DNA of 64,000 nucleotides. Origin: Sitta carolinensis (lineage: Eukaryota > Chordata > Aves > Passeriformes > Sittidae). Positions 35,571-48,322 of this stretch are shown here, piece by piece; position 1 is the stretch's first letter; every line of letters starts with the position of its first letter. The notes beneath the pieces are model-generated. The model made no database searches, was not told the DNA's origin, and saw nothing but the letters and a program-made list of their open reading frames with translations. The translations under genes were made by a program, and so were the position numbers. Location of the stretch: the NCBI GenBank assembly GCA_032173965.1, contig JAVUNC010000004.1, forward strand, positions 25,583,001 through 25,647,000, given 5' to 3'.

Positions 35571-38500
35571 GCCTCCTCCTGACAGAATTAGAGCTATTAC
35601 GCAATTAAAGTGTCTACAGCTGGGGTAAATAAAATTGATTTTAATTAGAGTTTAGCTTTAAGTATACATTACTTTAGGTTATATTTATTCACGATTTTCT
35701 ACCAGCAGACCATATAGTAATGTGTTTTGATTTTGAAAGTAAACAAAAAATGCCTAACTCAACTCATTAAAACTCCATTTGTGGGACCTCAAGAACAAGC
35801 AGCTTATGGCACCATACAGCATTTTGTGCTCAATCCCTATGTAACATTCTTTCTTAGGTTGCACCACTAATACTACTAACTTAGTATTTATTCTAATGAA
35901 ATAGACAATTGTTACAATAATACACTTGTGAATGGCCTAGTACTGTTCATTTTATGTTTGTTTTTTTGTTTGGGGTGCTGTTTAGATTTTGGGTTTGTTT
36001 GTTTATGGTTTTGTTTTGCTTGGGGGGAATTGGCAGAGGAAGAAGAAATGAAGAAAGATAAAAATCAAAGCAAAATCTTTATAATGGCATCCACGAGGTT
36101 TTAAACGTGTTGTACAGACATTACATAAAAATTTGGTTTGTGATGTTTTCAAAATCCTAAGATACATACAGGCAACATTTACACAATTTCCACTCAGCAT
36201 GCAGATAAACCTGAGGGACTGCATGTGTTCACAAAAATATGTAGAAATGTCAGTGGCTGATGCCTTATTATTATGTAGTATTTCCAGAAGTGAGAGATAA
36301 AATACCTGAGAACCAATCTCCCTGCTGAGAAAGGAGCAGGAAAACAGTTGATTTCAGCAAACTTACCATACAATGAAGAAGCAAAGATTCATAGCAGAAT
36401 TGAAAGCTTTAATAGTCAATCAGCTTTTATTACAAATTGTGTATGGGGATAAAGGGAAAACATAAGTCCTTCATTAAAAAACAAACAAAAAAAAGAAAAA
36501 CACAGAACTAAGGTAGTTTATTAATAATTTACCCTGATTCAATTTATGGCGTGAATAGTTCTCCTCTCCTGTTTGACAGCGTAGGAAGAAATGGCGGTGT
36601 TTGCAACACAGCTCAGGTCTGTGTTGCTCTAGAGATCACCTGTGTCATCAGATTGTATTTCTGCACCTCTGCTTTTCAGAATAATTCAGGCTGGTGCTCC
36701 TCAGTTCAGAAAGAAAGAAGACCAGTGATAGGTGTGTTGTTTTAAAGCAATTTCAAGATGAATGTAAGCCATCCCCTCAGAAGTAATCCTGGTCTGGTAG
36801 CTTTCATATGTACCATATGGTCATGTATATGGAAAACGAATTTTAGGGGTTTTCCATCTGGGGTGTTATAAGAATAATGTTACTTTAGTCTAATTGTACT
36901 TAACCTACCTATATCACAGGAAGCTTTGATTTAAACACATTTAAGTTTATTAAACAGTGGGAAGTGCTAAATTCATTAAACTCATTTTTTTTCTGGTCAA
37001 AGTATAGACAGCAGGTTTCATTGCACATCTTTTTACAGCAAACTAGACAGAAACAAGTTCCCTGTAAGTTCATTTTTGAAAACTTGTAAAGTTAAATTGA
37101 CTTTCAGTGATACTTATGTTGCAAAGCCATTGAGATACCTTTCTGAATTTTACCTTATACCTCATTAATAAAAAAAGGCATTAAAATATGTCAGACAGGA
37201 AATATAGATCTCTAATAACATCAAACATGACTTCATTGCTAGTTGAAGATCATTTTTTTTTCACAGCTGCTAAAAACCAAAGACACATTTTACAACTCTT
37301 TACTTTGAAGTGTCAAGCCAAATCGAAGTTTATCAGTACTATATTTTATTGCTAAGTCTGATAACGAAGTGGATCACAGCGTACCAGACTGCAGTTTATT
37401 CAAAGACAGAATAGGTAACTATCATTATGTATTTTTATCAGTGCCATCCACATACATTGTATTATCATGTAGAACTGTAGTCAAAAGGCAGTGGATGCAA
37501 ACAATTGAAGGAAAAACTCCAAACTTTTCACATGCTTATTCAAAAATTATTAAATCTTTTGAGAATATGCAGTAGAATGAATGGTCAATGCGAGCACAAT
37601 TGCAATGAATTACCCTTCTGACACCTCACAATAAAGTTGATACAATACTTTAAATGAATAGTTAACTATATGTGTGTGAGTATATGTAGGACCTCAGACA
37701 TCAAAAAATCAGAATAGAGTTTTCTATTTCAGAAATTCAATTTGCTTTCAAGTTTCTTTGCTGGTTCATTTGCTTTAGGTATGGGTAAGGGTTGCCTGGT
37801 TCCTGAACTAACTGCAGATGAGCATTAAAAAAAAAATATAGGCACTCTCTTCTATAATCTAAGCAACCATCTCCTTCACTGAAAGCAGAATTATAATTGA
37901 CAATATAAGTAATAAAGAAGCAGTGGTAGATGTACAAAAAAGAGAGAGTAGCCCCACCTCTTCTACTGTAGTTTATTTAATTCCTTCTTTGAATACAGTC
38001 TGTACCCAGGCTCCATCTGATCTCTGCATGCTGTCCTGTGGATACCTGTTCTTTAGCTTGTGGATTCATGGTTTGATTACGGGGCAACTGAACATGCACA
38101 AAGCTTGTTTCCATGTAACAACACTCAGATGATGTGCTGGCCTTTGGCCAGTGCCAGGTCCAGATGGAAGTGGCTACAATCTCTCCTTGTAGAGGCCAGT
38201 CCTGAAGACTCCTGCACTGCCAACAGCTTGCTATATAATCCAGAAGGGAAATGTGCATCAGCAAGTGTACAAGTCACTGTAGATCACCTTCATACTACCC
38301 CAGGCACAGCAAAAGACTCAGCCGTATATGGTCCAACACAAGATGGTTGATGTCTGTGGTAAGTCCCTGATTTCAACAGGGTTATGTTTTCTCTACTCAT
38401 ACAACTGCATAAATACTGATTTTCTTGAAAGGATACAATTCTTACAAATTAGCTAATAGTCTATACAAATCTAATAAATCAACTTCAGTTAAAAATATGT

Positions 38501-41500
38501 CAGTGCTTACTTATTTCCTTTCAAGACATTAAATAGTTTCATAAACTTGATGAGCCTACAACCCTAGGAAAGTTCAGTGTGACTTCCAGGTATAAAACGA
38601 ATTTTTGCCTTATGCTACAACTGGGTTTATGATGCCCATATTACAAGTTCTTAGTTCATCAAAACACATCAAATAAAATTATATATGTTACAGCTCTAGT
38701 TCATATTAGCATTCTTGTAATGCTGTAAAGAAGAAGTAACAGAAAATACAACTCAGGGTAAATGCCATAGAAGGTAGTGTAACTTCACTGAAAGGTCTCC
38801 ATCATTAATTTGGGATAATTTTAAGTAATGTAATAAAGTATAAAATATCATCTGAATACAGAAAAAATGCTTAAGTAGAAACAAACAACAAAGAATAAAA
38901 TGCAGTGTAGAATGTCTGTTGTTTTCTTTCTTCCTTGTGATGCTAACAAAACTGACAGAGAAATTGTGACTCTATAACATAACTATAATTTTCTTCTCTC
39001 CACATGGAGGTAAAAACCAGACCTTATATTTTGCTTGCTTATGTTTGAAGTTGTGCATTCTGACCTTTATATTACAGCTTATCCATTGAGGGTAGCTCAA
39101 ACACTTCCACAAAAATCTTCTCCATGATCATACCACAGTTTCCATTCACCTGTTCTCTCTGACCTTACTGCAATCAATAACCCTGAATTTATCTTTCAAC
39201 ATCATCTCTAAGATTTAGAACTGTTCTTTTTTTGTATAAAGCCTCTGTTTACTTGGCTTTCTGATTTCCTTTTCCCTTGATTGAAAATAATTCCTTTTGT
39301 ACCTTTCTTTTACTTTTTCCCTTTCTGCTTATTGTTTCCACTGTCCTTTCCCAGTATGCAAGTCTCCATTTAATATGAATTTCTCCCTTGAAGGATAACA
39401 AGAAGAACTAATGGACAAACTGTGGTACAAAGGAGGTGATATGTGGTTTAGAATAGTAGAATTATGGTTTCCAGACTCCTAGGACAGTCACCACACACAC
39501 CCTTTATAGTCAGGAGGTTGAAACAGACCCTTGCCGCTGTTTATTCATCTGACCTGCAAGTACCTATCTTTGGTTGAGATGAGTCATCCTATGCAAAATC
39601 TGATTTCTCTCCACTGGATATAAAGTCAGTAACTAGATTAAACATAAGTATCTATCTTGTACATAACAACACTAATACAAATGAATTCAAACAGATTTCA
39701 GTAGTGCATGACAATAGAGTCCTGAGGAGTTTCTCATTATATAACAGATGAAGGAATAGAAAAATAAGTCTTCCAAAAAGTGCACATGATTTGCATGACA
39801 AATGTATTCTTCTTCAGGCATATAGAGGCAGAAACAGAGAACATGCTCAAAATAAAAAGACAGAATCTTTTTGAGAAGAAAAAAATGTTGAGTGATGGAT
39901 ACACATAGTTCATCTAAGATGTAAGTAAATGTACAGATGCTCAAAGAAAATATATCCAAATGAGAATAAAATTGTTTAGAGAATGCAAAGGATATAAGCT
40001 AGAAACAAGAAGACTATATTACACATAGGAAAATGCATGTTGAATATAACAAGCTACTTTTACCATTTCATTTAGCAAGTGAACTTTTATGAGAATTAGA
40101 AAGCAAAGAAAGGCAAGCTTGTAGGTAAGAATACAAGAAAGCTGGTAATGTGTAGAGTTCTGCTTTTCTGTGAATTTGTTTTACTTGGTTTTGGGGAGTT
40201 GGTGGGGATTCTTTGGTTGTTTTTTTGGTTGGTTTTGGGGTTGGTGGGGTTTTTGCAGGGTTTGGTGGGGGTTTTTTTTCAGTGCATTAATAGATTTTTA
40301 TCCAGTTTTGGTTTAAGCTCCATTCAGAGGATATTTATCTGTAATTGATTAATTAGCAGCTGGATTTAGTTAACTTTACTTCCCTAAGAAGGATACAGTG
40401 GAGACAACTCTCTGATCTCAATTATATTATTGATCAGGTACGCAAAGGCCAAATTCAGACAATGAGATAAAATTATTGTGTTATTAATCCATTGGTCTGT
40501 GGCCCTGAAATGAGGCAAATTTGGCAAATGATTTAATATAAGCCTTTTTATACATTTATAACTCTGTTATATGTTAAATGTGTAACTAGAGAATTTAGCC
40601 TGTTCCCACTTACTCATCAGAAGTGTAGAAGTATAAATGGAAAATTCCAGACTAATCACTCACAGATGGTATTCATCTGGCAATCTTAAAATGCAACATA
40701 TAAAACTAGAGAACATTCAAAACACAACAAACTGAACAAAGAAGAAAATTCTCCACTAAACAAGCTTCAAGATACTTGACCATATTAAGAGGTCATAAAG
40801 AGCTCAACTCACTCTCCAAACCTTAGTCAAACCTTATGGTAACTTTGTTCAAAATGAAATGTGACACGGGGAAAGGTGTACCACTATACAGCATTTTTGT
40901 AATTTCATATATTTTTAAGCATAAAGTTATATCATTGTATATTAAAAATGCATTTGAAGTGTATAATACTATCAACCTTACAGTTTGAGAAAAATTCTAC
41001 ATTCTAAATATAGGATTAAAAGTTATTACTGTCCAGGACCTTTGAAGAGAGAAACTTTAAAATATTAAAAGAACCTAAATATCTCCACTTTCTTTATACA
41101 AAAATATTTTATGCAGTTTCCTGCCTAAAATGTCAGTTTTCCTAACATTTCAGTGGGAACCTTAAGAAGCCCCTATGTATCTAATATAGGATTAAACGCA
41201 GGTGTTATCACCACTATGGATCAAAACAAAACCAAAACCATGAAAAATATTTTCCTTCCACAATGTGTATTCTATTTCAGCAGATGAAGTGAAGTAATAT
41301 TCATCCCACTCACTCAAAGATTTTTTTTATTTTTAAAGAGATTTTTAAAGTCATAGAATCAATATTTCCAATATGTTTCAGTCTTACTGGATCATAGCAT
41401 GAACATTTTCTGGAAAAAATGCTGAATGATAAAAAAGAAGATGTTTATAAGACAAATAAAAATTGAAAATCACGTTAGAATTTTATTAGCTGTAACTCAC

Positions 41501-42844
41501 AACACGTTTTGAATTATTTCACAATTTATTTGATCAAAACTGAGCATATCTGAATGTAATATTTTAATGAATAATGGGAGACAGATTTTGAATTCAGAGA
41601 ATAAAGAACAGTAACAGCTTTTAAAGTAATTTTTTTCTCAAAGTCCTCCACAGAAAGGCTTTCAAATTAACAGTTTTTCATTTAGATAAGGGTGCTTTGA
41701 CTCCTAAAATATCCACAGTCCACAATGAGCATTCACATTCATAAGATTTAGAAAAAACAATATGAACCCAATTTGTAAAACCTTCAGATCATGAGGGGTT
41801 TCAAAACTTTCAAAACTTACCCTTTCTCCTTCATAATGTTAGCAAAGGCATTTAATGCTCCCAGCAGTTTCTTTTTTGGAGAATTTGCCAGAATTTGGTT
41901 GCACTCCTCATAGGCCTCTTAGAAATGTGCATAAAAATCGCAGAAGCTAAGGAAAATCAAAAGATAGGAAATTTAAAAAGCAGACAAGCACTTAGCAAGT
42001 TTGTGTGGGGGGAAAAATGTTTCCCGTGCCTGACCAGATCCAGTAAGACTAAATAAAGTAATAAGAATGAAAATGTTGGAAGCTCAGCAAATGTTGTCAA
42101 ATCTGCTCATAGTGGCGGAGTTCATTTGCCATTTGTGCCAGAGCAAATGGATTTGCTTTATTTCAGGAGCTGGGCTGTGTTAATCTCAACTATTGCAAAG
42201 CTCAGTTCACCCACGGAGCAAGTGGATGATGATTCATTCTTTTCCTAGAGTATTAAGTTCAGTCTCATCTTGCAATTATTTAATTTTCCAAATAAGTCAT
42301 TCCAAAGCTCTAGGATCTTACTCCATGATTATATAATTTCTTTCAGAGCAGATGAAGTTTAAGGATAGATTATACAACAGTTACCTATGTTTAAGCACTG
42401 TCCCAGTTCAGTCAGTATCATACTAATTTTATTTAATGACTGAACAACAATATAGCCTTCTGATCTTCATTTCATAGGATTTTATTCTATTATTTTAAGC
42501 CTTGACATCTCAAGGGTGAGTCGAACTTATGAATTTACCAAAAAATCAAAAAGTAATCATTACTATGCATTTATATAGATTTAGTGCACTGTACACAGAT
42601 GGGAAATCAGAAGCTATTAAAATATAAACTTGTGAGAAATTTCACACAATAATACTTCCCAAACTACGTAAATGTCAGTTACCTAAGAGTTCCTCAAATA
42701 TAATTACATTTTTTTTTTTTATTTTTAAAATGCACAGCCTGATGAATTTGAAGAGATTTATTAAAGATGTTTTTAAAATTAATTATGCAAAACTATACTC
42801 CTTAAGAAAGGAAAAAAAAAACCATATTATTTGTGCAGATGTAA
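35571..42844. other. Intergenic DNA upstream of KHDRBS2
   Basis: AT-rich. I recognise no gene or RNA. G/T-rich tracts occur at about 35.95-36.03 kb and 40.19-40.28 kb. Stretches at about 40480-40560 and 42060-42210 look like candidate conserved noncoding DNA by composition only. Confidence 0.6.
40188..40280 (+). repeat. G/T-rich tract with G-quadruplex potential
   Basis: Several GGGG runs separated by T-rich loops, for example GGGGTTGGTGGGG at 40237-40249, then GGG and GGGGG at 40258-40271. The 66-codon hydrophobic frame across it is a by-product of G/T composition. Confidence 0.7.
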
Positions 42845-43680
42845 TTGCAGCCAGAGAAGAGCAGGGTGAGAAGATGTGAGAGGAGCAGCTCTGCAGACAC
42901 CTAAGTAGAGAAGGAGGGGCAGGAAGCGCTCCAGATGTCAGAGCTGATATTCCCCCACTGCCCATGGTGAGGCAGCTGTGCCCCTGCAGCCCACGGAGCG
43001 CCACGGAGGAACACAGACCCACCGGCAAGCCATGGAGGAGCTCCCACTGGAGTGGCTGCATGCCTGAAAGGGGGCTGTGACCTTGTGGGAAGCCCACTCT
43101 GGAGCAGGCTCCTGGTGGAACTTGTGGCCCTGTGGAGAGAGCGCTCCAGCAGGTTTGCTGGCAGTGACTTCACGGGGACCTGCAGGGGAGCAGTTTGTGA
43201 TGAACTGCAGCTCAGGGGAGGGACTCATGTCCTCGTGTGGAGGACTGTCTCCTGTGGGAAGGACACCACGGGGGAGCAGGGAAGAACTCCTCTCCCTAAG
43301 AAGGAAGTAGTGGCAGAAACAGTGTGATGAACTATCCATAATCTCCCATTCCCTGTCTCCCCACATCACTCAAGGGCAGGAAATTGAGAACGAGGAACAT
43401 AGTTAAGCCCAGGAAGGAGGGAGAGGTGTGGGGGAAGGTATTTTTAACATTTCTTTTACCTCTCAATTATCCTGTTCTGATTTCAGTTGGCAATAAATTT
43501 AACTAATTTCCATAAACCAACTCTGTTTTGGCTGTGACATGACTGGTGAGTGATCTCTCCCAGCCATTATCCCAACTTGCAAACTTTTTGTTGTATTTCC
43601 TCTCCCCTGTTCAGCTGAGGAGAGGCTTGACAGAGCGGCTTTGATGGGCAGCAGGCATTCAACTAGAGTCAAGTCTAACT
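42845..43680 (+). mobile_element. Avian ERVL-type LTR, plus sense
   Basis: It begins near GCAGCCAGAGAAGAGCAG and contains repeated 'GGAGCAGG ... TGTGGCCCTGTGGAGAGAG'-style short segments, then GGCAATAAATTTAAC (poly(A) signal at about 43491), then GGTGAGTGATCTCTCCCAG and GTTCAGCTGAGGAGAGG near its right end. It shares this right end with the 15.9 kb copy (inverted) and the 58.4 kb copy. The outermost CA end has mutated. Open frames of up to 143 codons inside it are artefacts of the GC-rich U3/R region. Confidence 0.8.
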
Positions 43681-46600
43681 CCTTTTTAACTCTTTGCAGA
43701 GTTAAAAAGTCCCACTTTTCTTGTTTGCTTGGGTTTTTTTAATTTTATATATGTATATAAATTAAATAACTGGATTTCTTATGTTTAGTGTCTACACTGC
43801 TGCCTGTTTTCTGCAAACCAAATTACTTTTTTATCCTCTTGCATTAATCCTGAGAAACCTGTAAGAATTGTGTGTAGTTGAGAGAGACTGATTAATGTTA
43901 AATGCATAATGGCAAAATAACTTTACCTCTTCTTTTAAGCTCATTTCTGCTTATACCATTTTCTACAATAAGCAGCAATTTCTACATTTAAATTTAAGAA
44001 AAATTTTGGAAGACAAGTGTAAGGAAGGGACAAAATGAGGTTTCTTAACAAACTAGGAACTTAAGCAGGTACAGAAGAATAAGTTTGAAGCTGTGCTAAA
44101 TAATGTACCAGCTCTTTCTCTTCAAGAAAAGTCAGATGTCTTACAAAATTACTCAATTGTTCTCTGTAAGACACAGAACTTAATCTCTTACTTGATACTA
44201 TGGTTTTCTCAAGTCACTAAAGCATTGGATGGAAAAAATTATCAATCCATATTCTTCTGTACTGAGGTTATGTGTTTCTGCTGAACACAGATTTGGATAT
44301 GTTACCATAAAAACCCTAGTTTCTGATAGCTGAAAGCAATCTTCAGTTTAACAGAAAATTTGCACATGTTCCCATAAAATAGGGCTTTATGAAAAAAAAT
44401 GCATGTTTTGCCAGCTGCCCATGTTTCTGGTTTACAGATTTCCTGGTTTAAGCAGAGAGATTGTCCTAGTTCAAGGGTTGGAAGTAGACAACTTCAAGAA
44501 AGAGCTGATACCAACTATAGAATTTCTGCATCAACTCACCTTTCATTCTCCCAAGGTGCATGGCTTTGGACATATGAACCTAATGGCTGCATTTGAATAA
44601 ATAGAGATAAATTTATTTGATAGAAACTGGAAAAGTTATCTGCATTTCTTATTTAGGACTATTTAGGCTTATTTAGGCTATGTTCTGATTAGAAGCCACA
44701 TTATAATTTTATAAATCAGATTTTATTTACCTAAGGAAGAATTGTTTACATGTTGGGGATTTTTCCCCCAATTTATGCATACTAAGAGCATGCTTAAAAA
44801 GAGACACCACTTCCTTCCTACCCAAGAGGCTGTATTGCAATCATCAAATTGTTGTTAACTTTCTTAGGCACATTAAAAGAAATTTCTCTCTTGGAAATAG
44901 TGGGTTTTTTCAAATCTTCTTAACCTCATCGGGTTCCCTGTTTCTTTGAATTGATTTTATCTGGTTGTCTTCTGGCCTTTCACAAGAAATTTATTCTGGT
45001 TTGATGCAAAGCAGAAGGATAAGTAGCAATTGGAACAATCAATTACCCAACACTGACTTCATCTATTCACCAAAATTATTTGCAATTTTTCAGCCTTCCT
45101 ACGGGATCTTTTCAGTATTTGCAGGAATTCAGTTTGATCACTTGATGGTGGGCAAAGTCTTACTTTTTACATCAGTAACTTGGTAGATGATAGCTTTGAC
45201 ATGTGCTGTTAAAAAAACGTGTTTGTTTTAAAAAAGCTTCTATAAAAATGAAGGAAGAGAACTTCAGACTGGTGTGAGAGGAGAAGAGCTGGAACTCCTG
45301 TGAGTTGTTCACTGTGGCTCCATATGAATTCTTCATCGGTACCAGTGTTCTACTGTGCTTTTACAGGCTAAAGGCTGCTCGGGGACTAGAAATTCATCTT
45401 TGATAGAAGGAATAAATATTTTTAGGGTGGGAGGAGTGGAAAAGAGACTTTATTCAAAATTTCTATACATATTCTGGGAAAGGGAAAATAAGTAATGGCC
45501 CAGAAAACAGTAGGTATCTTCTTGGTTCTGTGCTGTCCTTTGACTGCTTGACAGTTTTTCCTTATACTTTACGCTTTGCTTTAGGCTTAAGAAGAAATTG
45601 TTTTAATTTAAGAAGCAGCTAGTCTGACTATGCTATTCTTTCTACTTCCTCAGATATTATTAATTTAGTGAATTACTATGTGAAGTCAATGCCTAGCTAA
45701 AAAGGAATTCAATAACTGTATTTATGCCAAAATAATTTATTGCAGCATCAGATAAAAACAATCCAATTAAAAAGTAAAAAGAAATTATCTGGTACCTTAT
45801 AAGTCAAAACAGATAAGCACAGATTTGTAGGTAAAAAGATGCCAAAACCGGAGAAAGACCAGTGGTCTAGGCCATAAAATTAACTCCTCAGAAACTAAAG
45901 CAGTCCCTTCTTCACAGATATTCTATAGGCATTCAGGTCTGCTCTCTGTTAAAAAAAAATTAAAAAAAAAATAAAACAAAATAGTGCATTGTTTTCGGAA
46001 TGGGTCTCCTGGGAACAGTGTATATGTTACCAAGAAATAAGCATGTTCAGTGTCCCTCATATGTTCCTTGTATGCTTACAGCCATAGCTGACAGTGGCTT
46101 TGAAGCCTGGCTCTGTCCTTCTAAATTTATTTTTCTTTATTCTTCCACTGAGTGCTGCAGGCCAAAATTATTCATATGCTATTTACTGCATTTGTATTCA
46201 AATAGTTCTGTAAGACCTTTCCATCTGCCAGTGCTTGCAGTAGCAGTGAGAGCTATCCCTAATACTTGGCAGACATTCTTCTATTCAGGAGGGAGAAACT
46301 AAGCACATATGAGCTATCAGTGACCTCAGCATGATTTCAGAGCCCCCAATTTCTGAAAGTGAACTGTCGTTCCGAGAATACTCCTGATGTAAGTATCCAT
46401 GTAGAAAACAAATCCGCCACCAGAGCTGCTGATGGTAACTGACGGTACGGCCAATGCTGCAGTTCAGTTGAGAAGAATTACACATTTCTGCACAAGCAGG
46501 TCCTTTGAACTGAAGATTTTCAACCCCCATGGCCAGGGTTAGCCCCTTGCACAGCTCTGTGACAGTCTATTTCCTCATTGAAATTCTGGAGTCATGGTTG

Positions 46601-48018
46601 ATCACACATTCAAGATGATAAGAGTCTACCCTGCGGAGTGGAACTGCTTCACTCAGAAGTCTTTTTGTTAGCTCCTGTCAGAAAGCCAGCATTAGCATGT
46701 CCTAAGATCCTTGTCAAGGCAAAAGCAAGCTTTTTCTGAAGAACATTATGTTGGTGAAGGTGAATGAAAGCCTAAGAGACAACTAAACTTCACTCACTAA
46801 AACATTAAGTGAGATTAAGTAGATGAATTTATTGTTTAATTTTTAGGTAGTGAGACATTTTTGAACACCAGAACTCAAAACCAAGACAGTAGCTAAACTG
46901 CAAGGAATATTGTCAAAACATTGATTTTTAAATTGCTGATAAAGATGTCTCAAATATCTGTTAAGAACAAATTAAGCTTTAAGCCTGTGAGGACTAGGAG
47001 AGAAGTAAAGGATGCAATGGTTGTCTCACAAAAAAGGTAACCCTACTGCTGTCAAAAGAGGATGAATCTTTAAAACAACCAGTATTTGTACCTAAAATAC
47101 AGTTTTATGGGGTTTAAAACTTTTAGGGTGCTTTATAACTACACTTCCATTTGCCCCATACACCTTGGTTTCCCTGCCCAGAAACTATCATTCAGTATGT
47201 ACCTTGATTTTGATCTAATACAGATGTAGGTATTAAAGCAAGTGTGAAAGAAGTTTGTATTTCTGATTGCTATTTTTGCAAACTGAAGTAATTTTTTTTT
47301 TTCACATAAATGTGACAGGAGGGCTGGCCTGATTTTGAGGATCTAAACAAGTTTTCCCAGAGCCCTGCCTTTCTACCACATGGAAAATGCCCTCAGGGCA
47401 TTGTAAAATTTAATAATAAACTTTAGTGATATCCGATATTATAATTAAGTAGAAGCTCACCAGATTAGTTTGAGCAATATTACATGATCCAACCCATTAT
47501 AAAACATATTAATTTGGTTAGACTTCTAAGAAGTAACAAAAAATAAACTTACAAAATGAATTTACAGTGTGTGACAAATTAAGAAGATTACTGCAGGGTC
47601 TCAGAAGTCTATTCAAAACTAAGTTAAAATTAATGATAAACAAAAATGTGCTCCCTTTGTCATTTACTTCCTTCAAGCTGCATCCAACTATGAAAGGGCT
47701 ATCAGACAAAACACTAATTAGCAGTCAGTTCAAGACAGTTTCAAAAAGTAATCCATTGGTTTCCAGTATCTTTTGATGCTGTCGCAATTCCAGGAATGTG
47801 CCTGGAACTGCACGGTCCTGTTGCTGCTTAGGGGCAGGAGCAGTCAGGAGGTGTGCAGGTTTGCTCTGCAATATGTGAAGGATAGAACAGCTTAGACCGA
47901 CGTCCACATGGACAGAGCTGACATTGACAAGGCTGTGTCTTATCCTTTGTCTCCTTACAGTCCACGGGGAAGACTTCCTAAAGCCTTGAAAACCTTTTCC
48001 TTGAAAAGCATTCGTTTC

Positions 48019-48045
48019 TGGAATGGAATGGAATGGAATGGAATG
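48019..48045 (+). repeat. (GGAAT)5 microsatellite
   Basis: Five perfect GGAAT pentamers followed by a TGTGTGTGGTGGTGG run. The unit is the same pentamer as in some vertebrate satellites, but this is only a short array. Confidence 0.9.
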
Positions 48046-48308
48046 TGTGTGGTGGTGGCAGCAGTTACAGCTATGTAGCCTCTCTGATATACAATATAGG
48101 GTCCACCATGTTTTCCATATATTTACTGATATTTAGGAAAGTTAACCAAACACTAGACTTGCAAACTCTTACTCTTACTTGGTCTCTTCATTATCTTCTA
48201 CAATGAGGTTTCCTTAGAATCCCCTCTGCTGGATCTTTCACTGTTTGCAGCTGTTACATGTCTACCAGACAAAAGACCAGGCATGCAACTTGTAGCCTCA
48301 TGACTACC

Positions 48309-48322
48309 TGATTCATGAATCA
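48309..48322. repeat. 14-bp perfect palindrome TGATTCATGAATCA
   Basis: A self-complementary 14-mer within a wider region of ATCATGA-type repeats (48297-48335). It may be a dimeric factor site or chance. Confidence 0.5.

Noticed and set aside
34618..35604. Minus-strand open frame of 328 codons
   Set aside because: It runs through the LTR boundary at 34754 and the 18-bp minisatellite. The product is Arg/Ala/Pro/Gly-rich with no domain. It is open because of GC bias.
40148..40348. 66-codon very hydrophobic frame as a small membrane protein
   Set aside because: Leu/Phe/Val/Gly content follows directly from a G/T-rich tract. There is no Kozak or splice support.
41350..41365. CATAGAATCAAT as a reversed CR1 3' terminus
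   Set aside because: Only about 12 bases agree and nothing CR1-like follows, so chance is the better explanation.
42938..43369. 143-codon minus-strand open frame
   Set aside because: It lies inside the 42.8 kb LTR, antisense, without motifs.
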